Shown: one piece after another, positions 1 to 7,516 of the stretch | Layout: every line of letters begins with the position of its first letter | Numbering within the stretch: position 1 is the stretch's first letter | Assembly (NCBI RefSeq): GCF_963558545.1 | Contig: NZ_CAUWHO010000014.1 | Location: 1-44,373, forward strand | Source of the DNA: Tyzzerella sp963558545 | GTDB lineage: Bacteria > Bacillota > Clostridia > Lachnospirales > CAG-274 | Direction of reading: 5' to 3' | DNA length: 44,373 nt | Made by a program: the position numbers and the translations under genes | The notes under the pieces: model-generated | Seen by the model: only the letters and a program-made list of their open reading frames with translations | What the model was told of the DNA's origin: nothing | The model's database searches: none

Positions 1-225
1 ACAACTATTTATTTAAGCTATTTTTAAATATTAAAATATATTGAAATATATTAATAATAATTTTATAGATTACATAAGCAACCTACATTATACACTTTAT
101 TTACATATTTTACAATATATATAATAATTTTTTGATTATTCAAAAAATAAAAATTATTATACACAAATTTTCATTTTTACTTAATTTATTATAATTATTT
201 TTATACTGAATTTAAAATATTAGTC

Positions 226-254
226 TTTACAGTCTTTTATAATTACATTATAAT
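226..254 (+). promoter_or_regulatory. sigma-A promoter for the sugar kinase gene
   Basis: TTTACA (226-231) and TATAAT (249-254) are 17 bp apart, 40 bp before the ATG at 294. The rest of 1-293 is very AT-rich and I see no gene or riboswitch in it. Confidence 0.75.
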
Positions 255-293
255 ATGCTTATATAACACAATTTATTTTAGGAGAGTGATTAA

Positions 294-1250
294 ATGAAAT
301 ACATAGGCGTAGACCTAGGTGGTACAAATATAGTTGTTGGCCTTGTAGATAGCGAAGGTAACATTGTAAAGTCTTACACTAGACCTACATTAACTACTAG
401 AAAAACAGAAGAAATATTTGATGATATTATTGATATGTGCCAAATAATAATAGAAGAATTTAAGCTAGATAGCACATCTTTAAAAGGCGTAGGTATGGGT
501 ATACCTGGAGAGATTGATAGTAAAAAAGGTATTATAAACTACTCTAACAATATTCCTATGAAAGATTTTAATGTTGGCTCTTATATGCAAAACCTATGTA
601 AAAAAGTAAATATGGACATACCATTCTTTTTTGCTAACGATGCCGATTGTGCTGCTCTTGGTGAGCTTGTTGCTGGTGCTGGTAAAGGTCATAGCGACTT
701 AATTATTCTTACATTAGGTACTGGCGTTGGTGGTGGGATAATCATTAACCATAAAATATATTCTGGTTTTTATGCTGGTGGTGCAGAGCTTGGACACCAA
801 ACTATTGTACACAATGGCGAGCCTTGTACTTGTGGAAACAAAGGTTGCCTAGAGGCTTATGCTTCTGCTTCTGCTCTTATTAGAGATGCTAAAAAAGCTG
901 CTAAAGAAAATCCATCATCTCTTTTAAACTCTTTAACAAATAATAACCTTGAAAATATGACAGCAAAAGTTGTTTTTGATGCAAAAGACCAAAAAGATAA
1001 TGTTGCTATAAAATTAGTTGATGACTATATAGAATATTTAGCAGTTGGTGTTGCTAACCTTATTAATATATTTAAGCCAGAAGTACTGCTTCTTAGTGGT
1101 GGAATATCTAAACAAGGTGAAAAATTAACAACACCTTTAAAAGAAAAAGTTTCTAAAAAAGTTTTTGGAAGCGATTTGCAAACTATTATAGACATAGCTA
1201 CTCTTGGTAACGATGCTGGCTTAATAGGTGCTGCTATGCTTTCAAGATAA
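294..1250 (+). CDS. glcK: ROK-family glucokinase / sugar kinase
   Basis: Predicted cytosolic ATP-dependent hexokinase of the ROK family, most like the glucokinases; 318 aa is normal length. The N-terminal phosphate loop DLGGTN is at residues 7-12 and the ATP/sugar region LGTGVGGG at about 141-148. The ROK zinc signature follows: GH at 167-168 and Cys178, Cys180 and Cys185 in CTCGNKGC. The start has AGGAGAG (280-286) 7 bp upstream. The next gene, 121 bp downstream on the same strand, is an exo-mannosidase, so the kinase may phosphorylate the released mannose or glucose. That is an inference: ROK sugar specificity cannot be read from sequence alone, and fructokinase or mannokinase activity is possible. 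Confidence 0.9.
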   Translation: MKYIGVDLGGTNIVVGLVDSEGNIVKSYTRPTLTTRKTEEIFDDIIDMCQIIIEEFKLDSTSLKGVGMGIPGEIDSKKGIINYSNNIPMKDFNVGSYMQNLCKKVNMDIPFFFANDADCAALGELVAGAGKGHSDLIILTLGTGVGGGIIINHKIYSGFYAGGAELGHQTIVHNGEPCTCGNKGCLEAYASASALIRDAKKAAKENPSSLLNSLTNNNLENMTAKVVFDAKDQKDNVAIKLVDDYIEYLAVGVANLINIFKPEVLLLSGGISKQGEKLTTPLKEKVSKKVFGSDLQTIIDIATLGNDAGLIGAAMLSR

Positions 1251-1371
1251 TCATTTTCTTATACTAATTAAAAAATAGGTATTTCTTATATTATATAATA
1301 TTAAGCTATACCTTTATTATAAAAATTAAAATAATTAAATTTATAAAATATTTACATTAGGAGAATTACTT

Positions 1372-2664
1372 ATGAAAAAACAATTACCTCAATCTATGGA
1401 AAATTTACTAAAAGACGTTTATGAAAAATTAGGCAATGACGACAAATTAAAAACTATGTTTGAAAACTGCTACACAAATACATTAGATACTACTGTAAAA
1501 AAAATGGACGATGGTACTACTTATGTAATAACTGGGGATATACCTGCTATGTGGCTAAGAGATTCTGTATGTCAGTTAAGACCATACTATTTTTTAGCTG
1601 AAAAAGATGAAGAAATTGCTAATCTTATTGAAGGTTTAGTAAAACGTCAAATGAAATATATCTTATTAGACCCTTATGCTAATGCTTTTAACGAGGCAGA
1701 CAATGGTAGCTGTTGGGAAAAAGATATTACAGAAATGTCTGGTTGGATTTGGGAAAGAAAATATGAGATAGATTCTCTTTGCTTCCCTCTTCAAATGTCT
1801 TATCTTCTTTGGAAAAACACAGGCAAAACATCTCACTTTGATGATACATTTAAAGAAGCTGCTTACAAAATTATTGAAGTTTGGAAAACAGAACAAAACC
1901 ACGAAGAAAACTCTCCTTATTCTTTTGTTAGAAAAGATTGTTACTATACAGATACCCTTTCTAGAGATGGTAAAGGTGCTTTAGTTAAATCTAACATAGG
2001 TTTAACTTGGTCTGGATTTAGACCTAGCGATGATGCTTGTCAATATGGTTATTTAATCCCTTCTAATATGTTTGCTGTTGTAGTGTTAAAATACTTAAAC
2101 GAAATAGCTTTAGAAATTCTTAAAGATGAAAAATTAGCAGAAGAAAGTATTAACCTTGCTAAAGAAATAGAAGATGCTATAGAAACTTATGGTGTAATAG
2201 AACATTATAAATACGGCAGAATGTATGCTTATGAAGTAGACGGATTTGGCCAATACAACCTTATGGACGATGCAAACTTACCTAGCTTACTTTCTATACC
2301 ATACATTGGATATAGAGATGAAAATGACCAAACTTATAAAAATACAAGAGATTTTATCTTAGGTAATGGTAACCCTTACTATTATGAAGGAGAAAAAGCT
2401 AAAGGTATTGGTAGCCCTCACACTCCTATAAACTACATTTGGCATATCTCTTTAGCTATGCAAGGTTTAACAAGTAGTGATAAAGAATATAAAAAACAAA
2501 TTATCGATTTAATGAAAGCTACTGATGGCAATACAAACTTAATGCACGAAGGCTTTAATGTAAATAATCCAGAAGAATTTACTAGAGAATGGTTCTCTTG
2601 GGCTAATGCTATGTTTTGTGAGCTAGTTTTAGATTATTGTGGATATACAGTAAAAAGAAAATAA
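1372..2664 (+). CDS. GH125 exo-alpha-1,6-mannosidase
   Basis: Glycoside hydrolase family 125 (formerly DUF1237), which removes terminal alpha-1,6-mannose from N-glycans or yeast-type mannan by inversion. The family signature GDIPAMWLRDS lies at 55-65 and WSGFRPSDDACQYGYLIPSN at 213-232. Asp220 and Glu393 fall at the same residue numbers as the acid and base that I recall for the Clostridium perfringens enzyme. The 430-aa length is full for the family. No signal peptide is visible, so it probably acts in the cytosol on imported oligosaccharides. The RBS is AGGAG at about 1360. It is probably co-transcribed with the ROK kinase, since a strong terminator follows only after this gene. No sugar transporter is adjacent. 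Confidence 0.92.
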   Translation: MKKQLPQSMENLLKDVYEKLGNDDKLKTMFENCYTNTLDTTVKKMDDGTTYVITGDIPAMWLRDSVCQLRPYYFLAEKDEEIANLIEGLVKRQMKYILLDPYANAFNEADNGSCWEKDITEMSGWIWERKYEIDSLCFPLQMSYLLWKNTGKTSHFDDTFKEAAYKIIEVWKTEQNHEENSPYSFVRKDCYYTDTLSRDGKGALVKSNIGLTWSGFRPSDDACQYGYLIPSNMFAVVVLKYLNEIALEILKDEKLAEESINLAKEIEDAIETYGVIEHYKYGRMYAYEVDGFGQYNLMDDANLPSLLSIPYIGYRDENDQTYKNTRDFILGNGNPYYYEGEKAKGIGSPHTPINYIWHISLAMQGLTSSDKEYKKQIIDLMKATDGNTNLMHEGFNVNNPEEFTREWFSWANAMFCELVLDYCGYTVKRK

Positions 2665-2724
2665 TAAAAATATTTACCTTTTTAATATAAAAATTAATTT
2701 ATAACTTAAATAATAAATAAAAAC

Positions 2725-2762
2725 AGGGTATAGACAAGCTATTTATCTATACCCTATTTTTA
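2725..2762 (+). terminator. Rho-independent terminator after GH125
   Basis: A perfect 10-bp stem AGGGTATAGA (2725-2734) / TCTATACCCT (2746-2755) has an 11-nt loop, and ATTTTTATT follows. It ends the kinase-mannosidase unit and faces the convergent sdpI-like gene. Confidence 0.85.
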
Positions 2763-2794
2763 TTAAATACAATTAAGATATGACTTATATTTTA
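2763..2794 (-). repeat. right-end fragment of the interspersed AT-rich repeat
   Basis: On the minus strand this reads AATATAAGTCATATCTTAAT and then TGTATTTAAT. The block AATATAAGTCATATCTTAAT followed by TGTATTTAA matches the right end of the 125-bp units near 16.8-16.96 kb. It lies exactly between the T-tract of the GH125 terminator and the stop codon of the sdpI-like gene (2792-2794). The left part of the unit is absent here. Confidence 0.7.
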
Positions 2795-3361
2795 AACTTT
2801 ATATAAATTTTTGTAAAATCTATAAGATAGTATACCAGGAATAACAACTATTATAAAAACTCCTAAAAATATACCAACCTTTAAATTGTAATAAAACCCA
2901 GTTAAAAACATAATAATAGCTGCAGGAAAAGATAAATATCCTAAAAGTCTATGTGCATATCTCCAAGTTTCTTCATCATTAACAGTCCAAGGTAACCTAA
3001 AGCCTACATATCTGTTACAAGGTATTTTAGGGGATATATTACCAAAATATATAAAAAAAATAGTTATTATTGTTAAAACTATATTTTCAGATAGCTTATT
3101 TGAAATTTCTGTAAAACAAATAGTAAAAATTATCAAAAATAAAAACAATAAAGTCATTATAACAACATTTCTTAAAGTTTTTATTTTTATATTATCTTTA
3201 GATAGATTAGTAATTTCTGTTGCGTTTTTATAAATAATACCTACTATCACAACAACAGAACCAATTATACAAGATAATTTTATTATTGTATTATCTATTG
3301 CAAAACTAGAAATTAAAATAATAAATGTAAATATCCAAATAGTATTTTTAGTTTTATCCAT
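2792..3361 (-). CDS. sdpI: SdpI-family membrane protein (putative immunity protein)
   Basis: A 189-aa integral membrane protein with about five or six hydrophobic segments. Near residues 110-145 it carries an SdpI/YfhL signature: P-x-NR-x-VGFRLPWTVND, then E-x-TWRYAHRLLGY. In Bacillus subtilis SdpI protects against the secreted toxin SdpC and also sequesters the repressor SdpR at the membrane. Here it lies 16 bp downstream of an SdpR-like gene in the same direction, so the two probably form one transcript. The start has AGAAAGGAGA upstream. No SdpC-like toxin gene or SdpAB maturation gene is nearby, so the pair may defend against toxins made by other cells. The function is inferred from family and context. 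Confidence 0.82.
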   Translation of the reverse strand: MDKTKNTIWIFTFIILISSFAIDNTIIKLSCIIGSVVVIVGIIYKNATEITNLSKDNIKIKTLRNVVIMTLLFLFLIIFTICFTEISNKLSENIVLTIITIFFIYFGNISPKIPCNRYVGFRLPWTVNDEETWRYAHRLLGYLSFPAAIIMFLTGFYYNLKVGIFLGVFIIVVIPGILSYRFYKNLYKV

Positions 3362-3377
3362 AATAAAAATCTCCTTT

Positions 3378-3632
3378 CTAATTAAAAAAATCTAAAAATC
3401 TACCTAATACTTCTTGTAAAACAGAAGTATTAAGAGAATAAATAATAAACTGTCCCTTTTTTTCATAAGATATAAGACCTGCCTCTTTTAATACATCAAG
3501 ATGTTTAGATATAGAAGGCTTAGACATATTAAAATTTTCAGATATTTCTCCAGCTGTAAGGTCTTTTTCTCTTAATAGCTTTAAAATCTCTCTCCTAGTT
3601 TCATCGCTAAGTGCTTTAAAAATTTTACTCAT
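3378..3632 (-). CDS. sdpR: ArsR/SmtB-family repressor, SdpR-like
   Basis: A compact 84-aa winged-helix protein: FKALSDETRREILKLLR at 5-21, then a helix-turn-helix around 28-50 (MSKPSISKHLDVLKEAGLI) and a beta wing with KKGQFIIYSL. It has no metal-binding CxC motif, so it is unlikely to be a metal sensor. Its size and the partner gene fit SdpR. The promoter has its -10 box inside a 42-bp palindrome (3654-3695), which predicts autorepression. The AAGGTGG RBS is about 15 bp from this ATG but only 5 bp from an upstream ATG that opens a five-codon ORF (MIKYE) ending across the sdpR start. Translation may therefore be coupled. Confidence 0.88.
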   Translation of the reverse strand: MSKIFKALSDETRREILKLLREKDLTAGEISENFNMSKPSISKHLDVLKEAGLISYEKKGQFIIYSLNTSVLQEVLGRFLDFFN

Positions 3633-3653
3633 ATTTAATCATATCCACCACCT

Positions 3654-3695
3654 TGTTATTATATATTTAACTAATTAGCTAAATATATAATAACA
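3654..3695 (-). promoter_or_regulatory. 42-bp palindromic operator of sdpR-sdpI
   Basis: Perfect 16-bp inverted arms (3654-3669 and 3680-3695) flank ACTAATTAGC, whose core CTAATTAG is itself palindromic. Only the pair at 3670/3679 breaks symmetry. It covers the -10 region of the sdpR promoter and ends against its RBS, which is the expected place for an autorepressor. Binding by the SdpR-like protein is inferred. Confidence 0.78.
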
Positions 3696-3715
3696 TCTAT
3701 TTTTACTAATGTCAA
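3687..3715 (-). promoter_or_regulatory. sdpR-sdpI promoter
   Basis: On the minus strand TTGACA (3715-3710) is 17 bp from TATTAT (3692-3687). The -10 box lies inside the right arm of the palindrome. It diverges from the tRNA promoter. Confidence 0.7.
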
Positions 3716-3751
3716 TAATTTTATAAATATTAAAATATTTTTATAAAATAC

Positions 3752-3780
3752 TTGACATTATATTAATATGTTGTTATAAT
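3752..3780 (+). promoter_or_regulatory. consensus promoter of the tRNA cluster
   Basis: Exact TTGACA (3752-3757), a 17-bp spacer and exact TATAAT (3775-3780), 19 bp before the first tRNA. Perfect consensus boxes are expected for stable RNA. Confidence 0.9.
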
Positions 3781-3799
3781 ATATTTTGTCGTTAGATGT

Positions 3800-3872
3800 G
3801 GGAGCATAGCTCAGCTGGGAGAGCACTTGCCTTACAAGCAAGGGGTCACAGGTTCGAGCCCTGTTGTTCCCA
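3800..3872 (+). tRNA. tRNA-Val (anticodon TAC), copy 1
   Basis: A 73-nt cloverleaf. The acceptor GGGAGCA pairs with TGTTCCC, with discriminator A3872. The anticodon stem-loop is CTTGC-CTTACAA-GCAAG with TAC at 3833-3835, and the T-arm contains GGTTCGAGCC. CCA is not encoded. Confidence 0.95.
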
Positions 3873-3885
3873 TTAACGATACTGT

Positions 3886-3958
3886 GGGAGCATAGCTCAG
3901 CTGGGAGAGCACCTGCCTTACAAGCAGGGGGTCACAGGTTCGAGCCCTGTTGTTCCCA
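3886..3958 (+). tRNA. tRNA-Val (anticodon TAC), copy 2
   Basis: Same 73-nt gene as copy 1, except that the anticodon stem is CCTGC/GCAGG instead of CTTGC/GCAAG. This is a compensated T-A to C-G change. The anticodon is at 3919-3921. CCA is not encoded. Confidence 0.95.
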
Positions 3959-3972
3959 CTTTTACTAAATAT

Positions 3973-4046
3973 GGCGGAATAGCTCAGTTGGCTAGAGCAC
4001 ACGGTTCATACCCGTGGTGTCGGGGGTTCAAATCCCTCTTCCGCTA
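3973..4046 (+). tRNA. tRNA-Met (anticodon CAT), copy 1
   Basis: A 74-nt cloverleaf. The acceptor GGCGGAA pairs with TTCCGCT, including a terminal G-U as in Bacillus elongator tRNA-Met. The anticodon stem-loop is CACGG-TTCATAC-CCGTG with CAT at 4007-4009. It is probably the elongator. A tRNA-Ile with lysidine also has a CAT gene sequence, but the body resembles elongator Met. CCA is not encoded. Confidence 0.9.
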
Positions 4047-4051
4047 TCTGT

Positions 4052-4124
4052 GGGAGCATAGCTCAGCTGGGAGAGCACTTGCCTTACAAGCAAGGGGTCA
4101 CAGGTTCGAGCCCTGTTGTTCCCA
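4052..4124 (+). tRNA. tRNA-Val (anticodon TAC), copy 3
   Basis: Identical in sequence to copy 1, with the anticodon at 4085-4087. It is the first half of the second Val-Met unit. CCA is not encoded. Confidence 0.95.
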
Positions 4125-4137
4125 TTTTATTAAATAC

Positions 4138-4211
4138 GGCGGAATAGCTCAGTTGGCTAGAGCACACGGTTCATACCCGTGGTGTCGTGGGTTCAAATCC
4201 CTCTTCCGCTA
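4138..4211 (+). tRNA. tRNA-Met (anticodon CAT), copy 2
   Basis: Matches tRNA-Met copy 1 except for one T-stem base: GTGGG in place of GGGGG at 4187-4191. T4188 faces T4202, so the second T-stem pair is a U-U mismatch, whereas copy 1 has a G-U wobble. It may be slightly weakened or diverging. Confidence 0.88.
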
Positions 4212-4217
4212 TCTTTT

Positions 4218-4242
4218 AGGCTAGGTATACCTAGCTTTTTTT
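4218..4242 (+). terminator. terminator of the tRNA cluster
   Basis: The hairpin GCTAGG (4220-4225) / CCTAGC (4230-4235) has a TATA loop, and seven T residues follow (4236-4242). Confidence 0.9.
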
Positions 4243-4273
4243 ATGTGATAATCAATATTTTTTAGTAGTTATC

Positions 4274-4302
4274 TTGAAAATATAAACCTTTTATGTTAAA
4301 AT
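4274..4302 (+). promoter_or_regulatory. typA promoter
   Basis: TTGAAA (4274-4279) and TAAAAT (4297-4302) are 17 bp apart, 36 bp before the GTG start of typA. Confidence 0.65.
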
Positions 4303-4338
4303 AATTTGAATAAATTTATTAGAGAGTAGGAAAAAATT

Positions 4339-6165
4339 GTGAACAAACGAGAAGATGTAAGAAATATAGCTATTATAGCTCACGTAGACCACGGTAAAAC
4401 TACACTTGTTGATGAGCTTTTAAAACAAAGTGGTACTTTTAGGTCTAACCAAGTAATTAGAGAGAGAGTAATGGACTCTGGAGATATAGAAAGAGAAAGA
4501 GGTATTACTATACTTTCTAAAAACACATCAGTATATTACGAAGATAAAAAGATAAATATTGTAGACACACCAGGACACGCAGACTTTGGTGGAGAAGTTG
4601 AACGTGTTTTAAAAATGGTAGATGGCGTTGTGCTAGTAGTAGATGCTTATGAAGGTGCTATGCCACAAACAAAATTTGTATTAAAAAATGCTCTATCTTT
4701 AAAATTACCAGTTGTTGTTTGTGTAAATAAAATAGATAAGCCAGAGGCAAGGCCAGATGAAGTTATAGATGAAATATTAGAGCTTTTTATAGAGCTTGAT
4801 GCAACAGACGAACAACTTGATGCACCTTTTGTATTTGCATCTGCAAAAGCTGGTAAAGCAGCTATGGAAGCAGACAAAGCTATGGAAGCAGAAGATATGA
4901 AATGCCTTTTTGATACAATAATAGACTATATACCAGCTCCACAAGGAGATATGGAGGCAGGTGTGCAAATGCTTGTTACTACTATTGACTATAACGAATA
5001 CGTAGGTAGAATAGGCATTGGTAAAGTAGAAAATGGTACTATAAAAGTAAACCAAGATGCTTGTGTTGTAAACTTTAATGACCCAGAAAAAAATTATAAA
5101 GTAAAAATAAATAAACTTTACGAGTACGAAGGCCTTGAAAGAGTAGAAGTAAAATCCTCTACAGTAGGCTCTATTGTAGCAGTTAGTGGTATACCAGATA
5201 TACAAATAGGAGATACTATTGCTTGTGTAGAAAATCCACAACCTATAGAAGTTAATAAAATATCAGAACCTACAATAGCTATGACTTTTTCTGTAAATGA
5301 TAGTCCATTTGCTGGTATGGAAGGGAAATTTGTTACAAGTAGGCATTTAAGGGATAGATTACAAAAAGAGTTAAACACAGATGTAAGCCTTAGGGTAGAA
5401 GATACAGAAAGCGCCGATTCATTTAAAGTAAGTGGACGTGGAGAACTCCATTTGTCTATATTAATAGAAACTATGCGTAGAGAGGGATACGAATTTCAAG
5501 TATCTCGTCCAGAAGTTTTATTTAAAGAAATAGACGGAAAACGCTATGAACCTATGGAAATAGCTACAATAGATGTACCAGAAGAATTTGTAGGAAATGT
5601 TATAGAAAAGCTTGGTGCAAGAAAAGGTGAAATGACAAATATGGTTCCATCTAAAGGTGGGTATACTAGAATAGAATTTAATATCCCAGCTAGAGGTCTT
5701 ATAGGCTATAGAAGTGAGTTTTTAACAGATACTAAAGGTAATGGTATAATAAACACAATATTTAATGACTACGAGCCATATAAAGGAGAAATAGTAAGCC
5801 GTCCTCAAGGTTCTTTAGTAGCCTTCGAATCTGGAGAGGCAGTTACTTATGGTCTTTATAATGCTCAAGAACGTGGAGATTTATTTATAGGCCCTGCTAC
5901 AAAAGTATATTCTGGTATGGTTGTTGGTAGAAATGCTAGAAGTGGCGATATGGAGGTAAATGTTTGTAAAAAGAAACAACTTACTAACACACGTTCTTCT
6001 GGTGCAGATGATGCTTTAAAATTAACACCTCCTATAAATATGAGCTTAGAAAAATGTATAGAATTTATTACAGATGATGAGCTTGTAGAAGTTACACCAG
6101 AAAATCTTAGAATAAGAAAAAAAATATTAGATTCTAACCTTAGAAAAAAAGCAAATAAAAATTAA
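4339..6165 (+). CDS. typA: translational GTPase TypA/BipA
   Basis: Ribosome-associated GTPase of the EF-G-like family, involved in ribosome assembly and stress or cold adaptation. The 608 aa is full length. G motifs: AHVDHGKTTL at 14-23 (G1), RGITI at 54-58 (G2), DTPGHAD at 76-82 (G3), NKID at 130-133 (G4). EF-G-type domains III and V and the TypA C-terminal domain follow, including SGRGELHLSILIETMRREG. The start codon is GTG, with GAGAGTAGG about 8 bp upstream. It stands alone between the tRNA cluster and a convergent terminator shared with recA. No key residue is missing. Confidence 0.97.
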   Translation: MNKREDVRNIAIIAHVDHGKTTLVDELLKQSGTFRSNQVIRERVMDSGDIERERGITILSKNTSVYYEDKKINIVDTPGHADFGGEVERVLKMVDGVVLVVDAYEGAMPQTKFVLKNALSLKLPVVVCVNKIDKPEARPDEVIDEILELFIELDATDEQLDAPFVFASAKAGKAAMEADKAMEAEDMKCLFDTIIDYIPAPQGDMEAGVQMLVTTIDYNEYVGRIGIGKVENGTIKVNQDACVVNFNDPEKNYKVKINKLYEYEGLERVEVKSSTVGSIVAVSGIPDIQIGDTIACVENPQPIEVNKISEPTIAMTFSVNDSPFAGMEGKFVTSRHLRDRLQKELNTDVSLRVEDTESADSFKVSGRGELHLSILIETMRREGYEFQVSRPEVLFKEIDGKRYEPMEIATIDVPEEFVGNVIEKLGARKGEMTNMVPSKGGYTRIEFNIPARGLIGYRSEFLTDTKGNGIINTIFNDYEPYKGEIVSRPQGSLVAFESGEAVTYGLYNAQERGDLFIGPATKVYSGMVVGRNARSGDMEVNVCKKKQLTNTRSSGADDALKLTPPINMSLEKCIEFITDDELVEVTPENLRIRKKILDSNLRKKANKN

Positions 6166-6210
6166 TAATAAATTTTATAAGTTTTATTAAAAATATAGAA
6201 TTTTATATAA

Positions 6211-6245
6211 ATAATGCTATAGACAAAGTCTATAGCATTATTTAT
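6211..6245. terminator. bidirectional terminator between typA and recA
   Basis: A perfect 14-bp stem (6211-6224 / 6228-6241) has an AAA loop and AT-rich flanks, between convergent genes. It probably ends both transcripts. Confidence 0.85.
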
Positions 6246-6279
6246 TATTAAAATTAAAATATAACTTTAATATTTTAAA

Positions 6280-7497
6280 TTAAAAATCTTCTTCTAAATT
6301 ATTATCCTGAAAATCTTCTTCTAAATTTTCATCTAAAAGTTCAAAATCTAAGGCATCTTCTTCATTAAAATCTGCTTTAAACTCTGTATCTTCCATAGCC
6401 ATTTCTACTTCTTCATCATTTATAGGCTTTGCCTCTGTATTTGCTATACTTTCTTTTATTTCATCTAATTCTGGCATTTCATAATGCTTTCTAACTGCAT
6501 TTTCTATTGTTCTTAATAAATGTGGATTTTCTAAAAGAAACTTTTTAGCATTTTCTCTACCTTGTCCTAACCTTGTTTCCTCATAAGAATACCAAGCTCC
6601 ACCTTTTGTAACAATGCCAAGGTCTGCACCAAGGTCTAAAACATCTCCTATATGAGATATACCCTCTCCATAAATAATATCAAATTCTGCTGTTTTAAAA
6701 GGAGGTGCTATCTTATTTTTAGCAATTTTTGCCTTTGTCCTAGCACCTATTAAATCTGTGCCATTTTTAATAGGCTCACCTTTTCTTATATCTATTCTAA
6801 CACTTGCATAAAATTTTAATGCACGTCCACCTGTTGTAGTTTCTGGACTACCATAAGATATACCTATTTTTTCTCTAAGTTGGTTTATAAATATTACTAT
6901 ACATTTACTTTTAGCAGTAATAGCTGTAAGTTTTCTAAGTGCTTGGCTCATTAACCTAGCTTGAACACCCATATGAGAATCTCCCATTACTCCATCTATT
7001 TCTGATTTTGGCACTAAAGCTGCAACAGAGTCTACTATAATAATATCTATTGCACCAGAACGAACCATAGTTTCTGTAATATCAAGAGCTTGCTCCCCAT
7101 CATCTGGTTGTGATATATAAAGCTCGTCTATATTAACTCCTATTTTTTGTGCATAAACTGGGTCCAATGCGTGCTCTGCATCTACAAAGCCTGCTATACC
7201 ACCAGCTTTTTGCACCTCTGCTACCATATGTAATGCAACAGTAGTTTTCCCACTAGATTCTGGCCCAAATATTTCTATAATTCTACCTTTTGGCACACCA
7301 CCTGCACCAAGGGCAACATCTAAGCTTAAAGACCCTGTTGGTATAACTTCTACTGTTTTGTTGTTAGTTTCTCCAAGCTTCATAACAGCACCTTTGCCAA
7401 ATTGCTTTTCTATTTGAGCCAAGGCATTTTTAAGTGCTGTTTCTCTACCTTTAGCTATATTATCCATAACGCTATCTTTAGATTTTTTATCAGCCAT
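6280..7497 (-). CDS. recA: recombinase RecA
   Basis: DNA-strand-exchange ATPase that also drives LexA self-cleavage. Walker A GPESSGKTT is at 78-86. The core through the region with FINQLREKIG and GGRALKFYASVR is intact. The protein is 405 aa against about 350 for most RecA proteins. The extra length is a strongly acidic C-terminal tail (about 350-405) that ends in a near-duplicate NLEEDF...NLEEDF. The RBS AAAGGAG precedes the ATG. It is last in folD-rimO-pgsA-cinA-recA, 19 bp after cinA, and that gap is too short to hold its own SOS box and promoter. It ends at the shared terminator with typA. Confidence 0.97.
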   Translation of the reverse strand: MADKKSKDSVMDNIAKGRETALKNALAQIEKQFGKGAVMKLGETNNKTVEVIPTGSLSLDVALGAGGVPKGRIIEIFGPESSGKTTVALHMVAEVQKAGGIAGFVDAEHALDPVYAQKIGVNIDELYISQPDDGEQALDITETMVRSGAIDIIIVDSVAALVPKSEIDGVMGDSHMGVQARLMSQALRKLTAITAKSKCIVIFINQLREKIGISYGSPETTTGGRALKFYASVRIDIRKGEPIKNGTDLIGARTKAKIAKNKIAPPFKTAEFDIIYGEGISHIGDVLDLGADLGIVTKGGAWYSYEETRLGQGRENAKKFLLENPHLLRTIENAVRKHYEMPELDEIKESIANTEAKPINDEEVEMAMEDTEFKADFNEEDALDFELLDENLEEDFQDNNLEEDF

Positions 7498-7516
7498 TTT
7501 TAATCTCCTTTAATAT

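Larger units (their letters stand above)
3886..4211 (+). repeat. tandem duplication of a tRNA-Val/tRNA-Met unit
   Basis: The Val-Met pairs at 3886-4046 and 4052-4211 have the same order and a 166-bp period. Their inner spacers are similar (CTTTTACTAAATAT and TTTTATTAAATAC). This indicates local duplication of a two-gene unit. Confidence 0.8.

Noticed and set aside
1251..1371. Terminator between the ROK kinase and GH125 genes
   Set aside because: AGGTAT and ATACCT could pair, but the stem is short, the loop is about 25 nt and there is no clear T-tract.
3988..4224. 78-codon open frame across the tRNA cluster
   Set aside because: It is a translation of tRNA-Met and tRNA-Val genes; the repeated peptide simply reflects the repeated tRNAs.
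4647..5378. Open frames on the minus strand inside typA
   Set aside because: They are shadows of the typA reading frame with no RBS and low-complexity composition; similar frames opposite infB, folD, pyrC and MATE were dropped for the same reason.
7498..7516. SOS box directly before recA
   Set aside because: Only 19 bp separate cinA and recA, filled by the RBS; no LexA-like palindrome is visible here or at the folD promoter.
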